Shown here one piece after another: positions 51,312 through 60,540 of a stretch of DNA of 64,000 nucleotides. The notes under the pieces are model-generated. The model saw only the letters and a program-made list of their open reading frames with translations, was not told where the DNA came from and searched no databases. Numbering within the stretch: the stretch's first letter is position 1; each line of letters starts with the position of its first letter. The DNA comes from Deltaproteobacteria bacterium (GTDB lineage Bacteria; Desulfobacterota; Desulfuromonadia; Desulfuromonadales; BM103). Made by a program: the position numbers and the translations under genes. The DNA is taken from positions 1-64,000 of the forward strand of contig JAJRRB010000085.1 in NCBI GenBank assembly GCA_024279915.1, written 5' to 3'.

Positions 51312-51465
51312 CGTGTAACCTATAAACTAACGCATCTTGCTTGTTATTTGGCACGCCAACTGCGTTGTGGCTTCGGTTACATAGCGGTGCTATGCGCTCT
51401 CAGCCGCGCCTTGTTGGTGCGCCAAATCCCGTCGCAATTTTGCGGCATTTTATAAGTTACAAGGT
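51312..51465. repeat. ~153 bp near-palindromic intergenic element
   Basis: The ends (TGTAACCTATAAACT and, in reverse complement, TTGTAACTTATAAAA) and the inner ATTTGGCACGCCAACTGCG versus ATTTGGCGCACCAACAAGG arms are imperfect inverted repeats around a centre near CATAGCGGTGCTATG. No ORF. It is between the oxidoreductase-like gene and rpmB. Confidence 0.7.
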
Positions 51466-51560
51466 ACTAGCATAAGCAAACCGGACAAGAATACCTCTTG
51501 CAAAGAGGTTTTCTTCATGCTACAAGGTTCCGTTCAGAACATATTAGGAGGAGCGAAAAA

Positions 51561-51752
51561 ATGGCAAACCAATGTGATGTCTGTGGAAAGAAACCAATGA
51601 CTGGCAACAATGTCAGCCATGCACACAACAAAACCAAGAGGGTCTTTCAACCGAATCTGCAAAAGGTACGGGCTGTCAAGAATGGTTCTGTGTGTAGCAT
51701 GAAAGTCTGTACACGCTGCATCCGGTCAGGGGCGATTCAAAAAGCCAGCTGA
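51561..51752 (+). CDS. rpmB: 50S ribosomal protein L28
   Basis: A 63-residue L28. [20 protein letters not shown] at the start and [15 protein letters not shown] at the end; the two CxxC pairs make it the zinc-binding (C+) form. The frame opens upstream, but ATG at 51561 has AGGAGGAG before it. A terminator shared with ridA follows at 51806-51836. Confidence 0.96.
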   Translation: MANQCDVCGKKPMTGNNVSHAHNKTKRVFQPNLQKVRAVKNGSVCSMKVCTRCIRSGAIQKAS

Positions 51753-51805
51753 TCTGATTATTGCGAGAACCCTTTGTTGTAAAACAGGGGTTGTAAAAGT
51801 TTAAA

Positions 51806-51836
51806 GGGGGGGCCTGTTTCAGGCTGCCCCTTTTTT
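51806..51836 (+). terminator. intrinsic terminator after rpmB
   Basis: A GC-rich stem (GGGG..CCTG / CAGG..CCCC with small bulges) followed by six T residues on the plus strand. It also separates rpmB from the convergent ridA. Confidence 0.8.
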
Positions 51837-51858
51837 ATTGACCCCATTCTTCAGTAAA

Positions 51859-52245
51859 CTATTTCTGTGCAGCAGCAATCCAATCGATCTCGATTGACAC
51901 ACCTTTCGGTAAGGCTGCCACCTGCACACAAGCACGAGCCGGTGGAATTTCAGTAAAACACTCACCATAAATTTCATTGACTGTCGAAAAGTCAGCCAGA
52001 TCTGTCAGGTAGATAGTGGTTTTGACAATATCAGAGAAATCACGTCCCGAAGCATGCAGCACAGCACGCATATTTGTCATCACCTGATGGGTATGTTCAA
52101 CAATTCCCCCCGCAACAACATCACCGGTTTCCGGGTTCAGAGGTATCTGCCCGGAGTAAAAGACAAAATCACCAGCCTGAATAGCCTGCGAATATGGCCC
52201 GATTGCAGCTGGTGCAGCATTCGTTTGAATCTGTTTTTTCAACAT
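51859..52245 (-). CDS. ridA: RidA family reactive-intermediate deaminase
   Basis: A 128-residue RidA/YjgF protein that hydrolyses reactive imines and enamines. AAPAIGPYSQAIQAGDFVFY, SGQIPLNPETGDVV, then TIYLTDLADFSTVNEIY and the arginine-cysteine region PARACVQVAALPKGVSIEID are all family-typical. It is the last gene of the yicC-gmk-rpoZ-rel-ridA run. ATG at 52245. Confidence 0.95.
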   Translation of the reverse strand: MLKKQIQTNAAPAAIGPYSQAIQAGDFVFYSGQIPLNPETGDVVAGGIVEHTHQVMTNMRAVLHASGRDFSDIVKTTIYLTDLADFSTVNEIYGECFTEIPPARACVQVAALPKGVSIEIDWIAAAQK

Positions 52246-52271
52246 ATCAATCTCCTCATAGTTTCAACAGC

Positions 52272-52439
52272 CTAGCAGCCTGTCGGACAATCAGGGCTGA
52301 AGCGAAAATTTGAATGTTTGAGGCCAGATTTTGGCTCATTTGAGAGTAATAGCCGTAGCTATTGGTCGAAAAGGAGCTGAAATATGGACCAAACAAACGA
52401 ATTTGCAGCCAGTTTATTGATTGTCCGACAGGCTGCTAG
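52272..52439. repeat. 168 bp palindromic element with perfect 22 bp terminal inverted repeats
   Basis: CTAGCAGCCTGTCGGACAAT plus CA at 52272-52293 is exactly repeated in reverse complement at 52418-52439. The interior is also an imperfect palindrome centred on AATAGCCGTAGCTATT. The right end abuts the rel stop codon. There is no ORF, so it is a MITE-like or large REP-like sequence. Confidence 0.8.
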
Positions 52440-54625
52440 TCAGCTTTTATTTTTCACCCCAGCCCTCACCCGCTCAACCTTAATAACCCCTTTAACTTTC
52501 CGAACGGTATCCATAACCTTGGTCAAATGCTGAACATCTTTAACGTCCACTTCGAAATTAAGAAGACCGCGGCCTTCATTGGTTGAAAAGACACTGGCGC
52601 GCAAAATATTTGCTTCGCACTTGGTAATCACCTTGGTGACTGCAGCCAGAACGCCCTGCTGGTTCAAACTGTGTATCCTGATTTTGACGGGTCGCGTCGC
52701 ACCCTTCTGGCGATTCCATGAAACTTCAATACGACGCTCAGGATCAGTTTCTAGTACACGCGGACAATCTGCTGCATGTATGGTCACACCCATTCCCTGG
52801 GAGATAAAACCAATAACTTCATCTCCTGGCAGAGGGTTGCAGCATTTGGCATAACGCACCAGGATGCCAGCCAACCCCTGAACACTGATAGCATCAACCG
52901 ACTTCTTGCGAATCTTGCCAAGGACCTGACTGATGCGACTTGGTTTGGGTGCTTCGGCCTTGAATTGCTCGGGCAGAAGACGAGAGATCACCTGATTACA
53001 GGTTATTTTACCGTCACCGACAGCCGCCTGCAGATCTTCGAGACTTCGGAAGCCAAGCTCGGTAAAGGTTGTCTTCATCGTCTCCAGGTTGGCAGCACGA
53101 TTGAAGCTGAAACCATATTTGCGTAATTCCTTCTCCAGAAGTTCGCGGCCCAGATCCAGACTCTGATGACGCTCCTGTTCCTTGACCCAATTTCGGATCC
53201 GGTTTTTCGCCTTGGAGGTTTTGACAAACTTCAGCCAATCTTTACTTGGCGTCTGGTTTGCAGAAGTAGTGATCTCGACAACATCGCCGTTTTGCAGCTC
53301 GGTTTTCAAGGGCACCAGGCGACCATTGACCTTGGCACCGGAGCAACGCTGACCAACATCGGAGTGAACACTATAGGCGAAATCGATCGGTGTACTCTGT
53401 TTGGGTAGCTCCTTAACATCGCCATTCGGAGTAAATACGTAAACCTCATCAGGAAACAGGTCAACCTTGACCGAGGACATGAACTCACCAGAATCCTTGA
53501 GCTCTTTCTGCCATTCAAGCATCTGTCGCAGCCAACCAAAGCGACCTTCGTCGACACGGTTAGCGGACGGCCCCTCTTTATATTGCCCGGACTGACCCTC
53601 TTTATACTTCCAATGTGCCGCAATCCCCTGCTCGGCGACCCGATGCATTTCTTCAGTACGAATCTGTACTTCCATGCGCTGTTCGGCCGGGCCAAAACAG
53701 TGGTGTGCAAAGACTGATACATATTTGCCTTGGGCATAGCGACGAAATCCTTGAAACGCCCGGGCACCGGCTTCCAGAAAGAGTGGATAACACCCAGCAT
53801 AGCGTAGCAGTCACGTACAGTCGGCACAATAATGCGAAAGGCTATATGATCATGAATCTGCTCAAAATCGATTTTCTGCTTGATGATTTTCTTGTGAATT
53901 GAACTGATGTGTTTAAAGCGACCCTGGACCTGGCCACCAATCTCGTGTTCCTGAAGAATCTCCTCAAGCCTATGTTTGACGTCTGTAACATAGGTATCAC
54001 TTTTGCGACGTTGCTGATCAACCTTCTTTGCCAGTTCTTTGTAATTATCCGGATCAAGGTACTTGAAAGAAAGATCCTCAAGTTCGCTTTTCACCCAACT
54101 GATACCAAGCCGGTTGGCAAGTGGGGCGTAGATATCCGCGGTTTCCTGGGCAATTTTTTGACGAACATCACCTGCGCGAGATTTAAGCGTGCGCATGTTG
54201 TGCAAACGGTCAGCCAGTTTCACCAGAATGACACGAATGTCTCTGGCCATGGCCAACAGCATCTTGCGAAAGTTTTCCGCCTGGCGTTCCTCGTTGGTTT
54301 TAAAGGTGATCTTGCTGATCTTGGTGACGCCTTCAACCATTTCGGCCACTTCGTCACCAAACCGCTGGCGCAGTTCTTTTTCGGAGGAGGGATTATCTTC
54401 AAGAGTTGCGTGTAACAGTCCAGTTATGACCGTTGGCACATCCACACGCAGACGCGTCAGGATAGCAGCCACTTCCATGGAATGGGTCAGGTACGGTTCA
54501 CCGGACAGGTGGGTTTGACCTTGGTGTACCTCTGTAGCATACAGATAGGCCTTACGCACCACATCGAGGTCTGCTTCGGTGTGATAAGAACGGATTTCGT
54601 CCAGAATATCGTCGATACGAATCAT
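52440..54625 (-). CDS. rel: RelA/SpoT-type (p)ppGpp synthetase/hydrolase, frameshifted in this sequence
   Basis: A long RSH enzyme controlling the stringent response. Frame 1 (54625 to about 53694) covers the HD domain, the synthetase (HDHIAFRIIVPTVRDCYAML; GRFKDFVAMPKANMYQSLHT). Frame 2 (about 53690 to 52440) continues RMEVQIRTEEMHRVAEQG, then TGS, zinc-finger region (YAKCCNPLPGDEVIGFI) and ACT domains. One missing T in a run at 53694-53697 causes the break; the corrected join THT-TVFGPAEQRMEVQ is consensus. In the hydrolase domain the HD motif reads LLHATLEDN: the metal-binding Asp is Ala. The RFKD motif of bifunctional enzymes is kept. Confidence 0.88.
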
Positions 54626-54643
54626 AACCGACGCTCAGATGAG

Positions 54644-54675
54644 AAAAATGATGCCGGCCATAACTGGCCGGCATC
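54644..54675 (-). terminator. intrinsic terminator between rpoZ and rel
   Basis: GATGCCGGCCA, a four-base loop and TGGCCGGCATC form a perfect 11 bp stem, followed on the minus strand by AUUUUUC. It would separate or attenuate rel relative to rpoZ. Confidence 0.8.
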
Positions 54676-54739
54676 GTAAACTTCGCAGGGTCCCAGATCG
54701 GAGCACCTTATGCAAGGAGCGCATGATACAGCAAATTAA

Positions 54740-54949
54740 TCAGGGTTGCTTCGGAACAGGGATTTCAAAATCAACCTTACCTGCAGCAATTTCGCGTAGA
54801 GCCAAAACAATCTTACGGTTGTTCGACTTGTTTTCAACCAAGGGCTCTGACCCTTTAAAAAGCTGCTTGGCTCGTTTTGTCGCCACCATAGTCAACAGGA
54901 AGCGATTTGGAACAGCTTTTAGACAATCTTCAACAGTAATACGTGCCAT
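54740..54949 (-). CDS. rpoZ: RNA polymerase omega subunit
   Basis: A 69-residue omega subunit that helps assemble RNA polymerase and contributes to a ppGpp site in proteobacteria. [19 protein letters not shown] then [19 protein letters not shown] and [16 protein letters not shown] are characteristic. It precedes rel with a terminator between them, and follows gmk. Confidence 0.96.
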   Translation of the reverse strand: MARITVEDCLKAVPNRFLLTMVATKRAKQLFKGSEPLVENKSNNRKIVLALREIAAGKVDFEIPVPKQP

Positions 54950-55030
54950 TTGTCCTCACTTTTTATCAGGCCGGATGCTACCGACGGGTTATAAATTTAG
55001 TAGTCACACTAAGATATACGGCTATCTATT

Positions 55031-55642
55031 CTATTTCAAGTCGAATTCTTCAGGGAGTATATTGATAATGCGTTCTGTTCGTGAAGTTTCAGCAATCATG
55101 ATCGCCCTGACCTTCTCAACGGCCTGATCCAGAACATCATTGACCACAAGGTAATCAAAGTTCTTCGCCTCGGAGATTTCGCCAGCGGCATTGGCCATGC
55201 GGCGGGTGATGATCTTTGTGTCGTCAGTATTGCGAGATTCCAGGCGTCTGCGTAATTCACTCATGTCGGGGGGCAGAATAAAGATAAAAACCCCGTTGAG
55301 TCCGCTGTCACGTAGTTGCTCGGCGCCCTGAAAATCTATCTCAAGCAAAACATCCGCACCTTCTTCACTGGCCTGTTCCAGTGTCGCTCGTGCCGTACCA
55401 TAACAATTACCATGAACTTCCGCCCATTCTGCAAAGGCGTCATCCTCGACCATCTTGGCAAAGATTTCTGGCGAGACAAAATGATAGTCTCTGCCATCCT
55501 GTTCACCGACACGCAATTCACGTGTTGTGAAGGAGATCGATTGACGGAGGCTTGGGAAGAAAGACAAGATAGCCCTGCAAATAGACGTTTTCCCTGCTCC
55601 AGACGGCGCAGAGATGATGTAAAGGATGCCTTTTCTATTCAT
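55031..55642 (-). CDS. gmk: guanylate kinase
   Basis: A 203-residue guanylate kinase phosphorylating GMP to GDP. P-loop IISAPSGAGKTSICRAI near residue 9, GMP-site residues in RELRVGEQDGRDYHFVS, and LEIDFQGAEQLRD are present. The open frame extends to 55681, but ATG at 55642 aligns with other Gmk N termini. Next to yicC, the usual order. Confidence 0.96.
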   Translation of the reverse strand: MNRKGILYIISAPSGAGKTSICRAILSFFPSLRQSISFTTRELRVGEQDGRDYHFVSPEIFAKMVEDDAFAEWAEVHGNCYGTARATLEQASEEGADVLLEIDFQGAEQLRDSGLNGVFIFILPPDMSELRRRLESRNTDDTKIITRRMANAAGEISEAKNFDYLVVNDVLDQAVEKVRAIMIAETSRTERIINILPEEFDLK

Positions 55643-55673
55643 ATTGATCTCACCACACACTGTTCTTATCTCA

Positions 55674-56552
55674 CTATTCAATATTTTGGACCTGTTCGCG
55701 AATCTTTTCGAACTCGGCCTTCAGGGCAACAACCGACATGGTCAACTCGGCATCATTAGATTTTGAACCCATGGTGTTAACCTCACGGTTTAGCTCCTGG
55801 AGAAGAAAATCCATACGCCGTCCAACCGGTTCTTTATTGTTGAAAAGAGCCCGGAACTGGATCAAGTGACTTTTGAAACGAGCGATCTCTTCGTTGATGT
55901 CGCAACGGTCAGTGAAAACAGCAATTTCCTGGGCAACCCGTTGTGGATCAAATTCAACACCCTGCTGGATACGTGTCAACCGTTCTGTCAACTTCACCTG
56001 CCATTCTATGGGAACCTGCGGTGCTCTTGTTACAACCTGTGTCAACAACTGTTCGGCTGACAGCAAGCGCGACTCCATATCCAGCTGAGTTTCTTCGCCT
56101 TCAGCCCTGCGCATGGTTAGTAGCTGTTCCAGGGCAATTTCCGTGGCACGACTAAGACAAGCACCGAGGGTCGCTTCGTCTATCTCCGACTCCTCAATCT
56201 GCACGACATCTCTCTGGTTGATAATGTGTCCGATTGAAACCGGATCTTGCAGTTCAAACTCTTTAGCCATTCCGGAAAAAAGCTTATGATACGCAGACGC
56301 CAGTTCACGATTAAGCACCGGCACTGCCTGCGCTTCGGTTGAAAGCTCATAATTCACATAAACATCAACCTTACCTCGACCCAGTACTTTCCCGATCTGC
56401 TTGCGCACACCATTTTCAAGACTCAGAAAAGTACGTGGCAATTTAACCGAGATATCTATATGGCGATGATTTACCGTTTTAATTTCTACAGTGACGGTTA
56501 TATCGTCTTGCTGGGCCTCGCCCTTACCGTAGCCAGTCATACTAGTAAGCAA
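55674..56552 (-). CDS. YicC/YloC family endoribonuclease
   Basis: A 292-residue YicC-family protein, an RNase in characterised members. SMTGYGKGEAQQDDITVTVE at the N terminus and VNHRHIDISVKLPRTFLSLE are highly conserved; FLLQELNREVNTMGSKSND is the C-terminal signature. Start is TTG at 56552, with GGAGAA seven bases upstream. First gene of the yicC-gmk-rpoZ-rel run; it follows the WbaP-like gene by about 20 bases, so read-through is possible. Confidence 0.93.
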   Translation of the reverse strand: MLTSMTGYGKGEAQQDDITVTVEIKTVNHRHIDISVKLPRTFLSLENGVRKQIGKVLGRGKVDVYVNYELSTEAQAVPVLNRELASAYHKLFSGMAKEFELQDPVSIGHIINQRDVVQIEESEIDEATLGACLSRATEIALEQLLTMRRAEGEETQLDMESRLLSAEQLLTQVVTRAPQVPIEWQVKLTERLTRIQQGVEFDPQRVAQEIAVFTDRCDINEEIARFKSHLIQFRALFNNKEPVGRRMDFLLQELNREVNTMGSKSNDAELTMSVVALKAEFEKIREQVQNIE

Positions 56553-56573
56553 AATAATTTCTCCATAGTTTTT

Positions 56574-57995
56574 TTAGCAGCTACCTTTGCGGGTCAGAAC
56601 GACCCAGATAGTTTTGACTAAAATACGCACATCCAACCCAAGAGTCCATTTATCTATATACTGCAAATCGAGCTTGACCACATCATCAAAGTTATCAATA
56701 TCGTTTCGTCCGCTAACTTGCCATAATCCAGTGATGCCAGGCTTGATACTGATCCGGCGCCGGTGCCAGTTTTCGTATTGTTCAACTTCGTCGGGCGTAG
56801 GCGGTCGCGTACCAACCAGGCTCATCTCCCCCTTCAAAACATTCCAGAATTGGGGGAGTTCATCAAGACTTGTCATTCTTAGGATTTTCCCGATGCGAGT
56901 AACACGCGGGTCATCTTTCATTTTGAAAATAGCGCCGCTCATTTCGTTCTGTTCCATAAGCTGCGACTTATGGAGATCAGCTTCTTTTGACATTGAACGG
57001 AACTTCCATATGCGAAATTGCCTGCCGTTTTCGCCAACCCTATTCTGACTATAAAAAATCCGGCCCGGAGACTCAATTTTAATACCCAGTGCCATAAAGG
57101 GGAAGAGAAATACCAGAACAATTAAACCAACCAGTGCCCCCAATATATCAAGAATTCTTTTCAGAAAAAGTTGTTGGCCATCAAGAGATTTCGTATAAAA
57201 AGTTAATATAGGAAGAGTATCATTAAAAAAGCTCAGATCCTTTCTGTAACGGTTGACATTATAAAAGTCCAGAACCATCCGCACCGTGACGCCAAGTTCT
57301 TCCAAACCTTGCAAGTGTTCCTCAATGTCAACGACTTGATCCTTGGCAAGACAGAACACCACCTCGTCGACAGGGTAACGTTTGCAACTCTCGTTCAAGT
57401 CGTCTAACCTGCCCATAACCTTATAGCCAGACACATTGTCTTTAAGATCGCCTGACGCAACCTGTAACACACCGAGTACACGAAGCCCCCAGTCGGCATG
57501 ATCCTCAACAAGCTTGATGAACTCCTGAGCACGCTCCATCGTGCCGACAAGGAGGAGTTGCCTATAATTCAAGCCTCTGCGGCGGATATAATTCAGAAGT
57601 AGTTTAAGACAGATTCTTTCGAGGACGATAAGAATAAATGCAGTTACAACAAAAACCAATATAAGTCTACGACTGTAAAAATCACGATCGAAGAACAAAA
57701 CCATCGAGGAAATAATTATTCCAGAGAAAAAATGTACGCTGGTAATTCGGTAAAGCAGGTCAAACAAACTGATTTGTCGAATTGATTTGTACAGGTTGTA
57801 TTTTGCGAGGAGATAATACCAGACAGGAAGTGCCGGCAACAGGAGCCAAGAGTATTCCTTGATTGGCCCTAGCTCTACACCACCGGCAAGAAAATGTCGC
57901 CTCAAATGATAGGCGGTGATAAAAGAGATTACGACTAGAGACAAGTCAGCAATTATTGTTAGTCGGTTCAAAAGTTTGGCTTGTTCTTTCAGCAA
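56574..57995 (-). CDS. WbaP-like polyprenyl glycosylphosphotransferase
   Basis: A 473-residue membrane enzyme that begins a repeat unit by moving hexose-1-phosphate from a UDP-sugar onto undecaprenyl phosphate. Four N-terminal membrane helices and a CoA-binding-like domain precede the catalytic domain: KRILDILGALVGLIVL, FYSQNRVGENGRQFRIWKFR, TSLDELPQFWNVLKGEMSLV, and KPGITGLWQVSGRNDIDNF. It starts with TTG at 57995 after AGAGGG. A different initiating family (WecA-like) is encoded at 2550-4220, suggesting two glycan pathways or a two-lipid-linked product set. Confidence 0.93.
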   Translation of the reverse strand: MLKEQAKLLNRLTIIADLSLVVISFITAYHLRRHFLAGGVELGPIKEYSWLLLPALPVWYYLLAKYNLYKSIRQISLFDLLYRITSVHFFSGIIISSMVLFFDRDFYSRRLILVFVVTAFILIVLERICLKLLLNYIRRRGLNYRQLLLVGTMERAQEFIKLVEDHADWGLRVLGVLQVASGDLKDNVSGYKVMGRLDDLNESCKRYPVDEVVFCLAKDQVVDIEEHLQGLEELGVTVRMVLDFYNVNRYRKDLSFFNDTLPILTFYTKSLDGQQLFLKRILDILGALVGLIVLVFLFPFMALGIKIESPGRIFYSQNRVGENGRQFRIWKFRSMSKEADLHKSQLMEQNEMSGAIFKMKDDPRVTRIGKILRMTSLDELPQFWNVLKGEMSLVGTRPPTPDEVEQYENWHRRRISIKPGITGLWQVSGRNDIDNFDDVVKLDLQYIDKWTLGLDVRILVKTIWVVLTRKGSC

Positions 57996-58010
57996 GACAC
58001 GGCCCTCTTG

Positions 58011-58946
58011 TCACTTCATCCAAAAATGCTTCTGCATACTTAACCATATTTTCAATTTATTGGGAAGATATGCCTCACAGAAACCGAGCCTGAAGCCTAA
58101 ATACTTGAAGGCTGTACGCAGCAAAGCTGATGGCATTAAAAAAAAGTGTTCTTTCATAAGAAAGGTGAGTTGTGAATGGACAAACAGCTTTCCCTCCCCC
58201 TCTGCTTGACCAAAACGACTTCGTATCCAAGGTTCACGAGAATGGAAAACCCCCAAGTCGAAATACCTCTGAAACTCTTGCGTTATTGTATAGTTGTGAG
58301 AATGATAAACTGTTGCATCAGCACAATATTTGATCTGCCATCCCGCTTCAAGAATTTTGGCGGCAACATAAGTGTCTTCACTGACAATATTGTTCTCAGG
58401 GAAACTGCCGACCTGCTGCAATGCAGAACAACGATATGCGGCAAAAGAGTTGGACATAAAGCAGGTTTTAATTCCAAATTCGGATTTGTCAGCCATTCCT
58501 TTGATGTGACTCTCAGGTGGATAATTGAAAATGCGTGCATGTGCCTCTATAGGGGTGGCACCTTTCTGCGGTAGTTGACGACCATATGCCGCACCGATAG
58601 ATTCATCTCGAAAGGCATTTACAAGATTTTCCAGGGATTGCCTATCTGCAAGAAACGCATCTTGCGTTAAATAGACAATCAAATCAACATTAGAAAGAGC
58701 TTTGAATGCAGTCTGACGTGTACCGCCGTGATTGACATTTTTCTGAGGTATAACTGTAACAGAACAGCCAGTTTCTTTAGCGAGCGTCGCTGTGTGATCA
58801 ACGGAAGATGAATCAACGACCTTAATAATGTCAGGCTGAACTGATTGGCATTTTAATGCCTGAACCCATTCAGTAAATGAGGGCCCAGCATTATAAGTTA
58901 AAACAACAACACCAAAGCGGTATCCAAGCATACTAAACCATTTCAA
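58011..58946 (-). CDS. glycosyltransferase family 2, rhamnosyltransferase-like
   Basis: A 311-residue GT2. VVVLTYNAGPSFTEWVQALK at the N terminus, then IKVVDSSSVDHTATLA, and KNVNHGGTRQTAFKAL near residue 75, the N/HGGTRQ motif typical of rhamnosyltransferases. The acidic donor motif follows as DLIVYLTQDAFLADRQSL, and GAAYGRQLPQKGATPIEAHA is further family evidence. It follows rfbC and another GT2, supporting dTDP-rhamnose as donor. Start: TTG at 58946 or ATG at 58931. Confidence 0.88.
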   Translation of the reverse strand: MKWFSMLGYRFGVVVLTYNAGPSFTEWVQALKCQSVQPDIIKVVDSSSVDHTATLAKETGCSVTVIPQKNVNHGGTRQTAFKALSNVDLIVYLTQDAFLADRQSLENLVNAFRDESIGAAYGRQLPQKGATPIEAHARIFNYPPESHIKGMADKSEFGIKTCFMSNSFAAYRCSALQQVGSFPENNIVSEDTYVAAKILEAGWQIKYCADATVYHSHNYTITQEFQRYFDLGVFHSREPWIRSRFGQAEGEGKLFVHSQLTFLMKEHFFLMPSALLRTAFKYLGFRLGFCEAYLPNKLKIWLSMQKHFWMK

Positions 58947-59906
58947 TCAAACATGGGCAAACATGCCCAAGGTACGCCAAAACCCCGCCTTAAAGTAGTT
59001 GTATTTCAGCAAGTTGTAAAGTCTAAAGATCTTTATTTGCTGAGGAAAATTCGCGTAACACTCAACCATTTGGCATTGACGTGGTGAGAGTTTATCAGCA
59101 AAACGATCGAGAAATGCCTCCGTTTGCATATATGTATTTGATAGTGACTCTTTGGCTCTTTTTTTATCTGCGGCAAGTTTAATTCTTGACGGGATGTGAT
59201 GCCAATTTCTGGCACCAACTTCATTATTAACATGCTGCCGGTATAAAATCATAGCCTCGTCAGCGTGTCCAATCTTGCCAAAGGCAGCAGCCACCAAAGC
59301 CAGCCACCAGTCGTGCATGATGGCATTACGAGGTATAGGCAATGCAAGTTCTCGCAGGCTGGCATTGATCATGACTGTGCATCCTGACACCACATTTTGT
59401 GGCAACAGACGATTAAGCGATTCACGTCCTTGCGGGTGGATGTTCTGATATGCCCAGAAAGAATCGGCAATGGAGTTAAGAGAACTGTCGACGACTTGCA
59501 AATCAGTATGAATAAGGATGGGAGTATCTTTCCCGTACTTTTTTTCATACTCCTGTATTAGCTCATAAGTTTTTTGGATTTTGTCTGGCAGCCAAACATC
59601 GTCCTGGTCGCAAAACATGACATATTCGGCACAAGACCTCGAAAGTAACGCAGAAAAGTTCCCGGAAGGCCCCAAGCGACCCAAAGTGTCTTGTGGGTTA
59701 AAAACTCTTTCTGGATAACTACTTATAAATCCATTGATGATCTTTTTTGTTACGTCATCGGATCCATCATCTCTGATCAAAAGTTTCCAGTTAGAATAGG
59801 TTTGATCAAGCAAAGAGTTGATCTGCTCCTCAAGCTTTTGTGCCCCATTGTAAGAAGCCAAAAGGATTTCAACTAAAGGAATTTCATTCACCATGAAAGC
59901 AGACAC
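58947..59906 (-). CDS. glycosyltransferase family 2
   Basis: A 319-residue GT2. VEILLASYNGAQKLEEQINS, LLIRDDGSDDVTKKI and the donor-site YVMFCDQDDVWLPDKIQKTY near residue 95. The CDQDDVW form is common in rhamnosyl and related transferases beside rfb genes. HDWWLALVAAAFGKIGHADE marks the acceptor side. The next gene begins one base after its stop. Start: ATG at 59906 or 59894. Confidence 0.88.
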   Translation of the reverse strand: MSAFMVNEIPLVEILLASYNGAQKLEEQINSLLDQTYSNWKLLIRDDGSDDVTKKIINGFISSYPERVFNPQDTLGRLGPSGNFSALLSRSCAEYVMFCDQDDVWLPDKIQKTYELIQEYEKKYGKDTPILIHTDLQVVDSSLNSIADSFWAYQNIHPQGRESLNRLLPQNVVSGCTVMINASLRELALPIPRNAIMHDWWLALVAAAFGKIGHADEAMILYRQHVNNEVGARNWHHIPSRIKLAADKKRAKESLSNTYMQTEAFLDRFADKLSPRQCQMVECYANFPQQIKIFRLYNLLKYNYFKAGFWRTLGMFAHV

Positions 59907-59992
59907 CCTTTTTCAGAGCAGTCAAAACTGAACTCAAACAGATCACCCTCTCCCATAACTATCTTCAAAGCGCAAAATTAACAAAGAAAAGT

Positions 59993-60538
59993 TCAAAAGC
60001 ACTCGGCTTCTGCAAAACCTATAGCAACCGCATCTTTGGGAGACAAAACGGGGGTGATCTCTTCAGGCCAAGCAATCCCCAGATCGGGATCGTCCCAGCG
60101 GATACTACGCTCCTTTTCAGAACAGTAATAATCCGTCGTTTTGTAAAGGAACTCTGCTGTGTCGCTAAGGACTAAAAAACCATGAGCAAAACCTTCAGGG
60201 ATCCAGAGCTGCCTCTTATTCTCAGCCGTCAGTTGAACCCCAACCCACTTGCCAAATGTCGGCGAACTTTTCCTGGTATCCACAGCCACATCAAATACCT
60301 CACCGACAACACACCGAACCAGTTTCCCCTGTGATGCAGGAGGAAGTTGATAATGCAAACCCCTCAACACCCCCTTAACTGACCGAGAGTGATTATCCTG
60401 AACAAAATGGGCATCGATACCAGTGGCTTCACGCCAGGCCTGTTCATTGAAGCTCTCGTAAAAAAAGCCACGCTCATCACCGAACACTTTCGGTTCAATG
60501 ACCAACAAATCAGGGATTTCCGTCTTAATTACATTCAC
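59993..60538 (-). CDS. rfbC: dTDP-4-dehydrorhamnose 3,5-epimerase
   Basis: A 181-residue RmlC, third step of dTDP-rhamnose synthesis. VIEPKVFGDERGFFYESFNE, FVQDNHSRSVKGVLRGLHYQ (catalytic His and Asp contacts), KLVRCVVGEVFDVAVDTRKS and WIPEGFAHGFLVLSD are all present. Follows rfbA after two bases, so co-translated. Confidence 0.96.
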   Translation of the reverse strand: MNVIKTEIPDLLVIEPKVFGDERGFFYESFNEQAWREATGIDAHFVQDNHSRSVKGVLRGLHYQLPPASQGKLVRCVVGEVFDVAVDTRKSSPTFGKWVGVQLTAENKRQLWIPEGFAHGFLVLSDTAEFLYKTTDYYCSEKERSIRWDDPDLGIAWPEEITPVLSPKDAVAIGFAEAECF

Positions 60539-60540
60539 GA

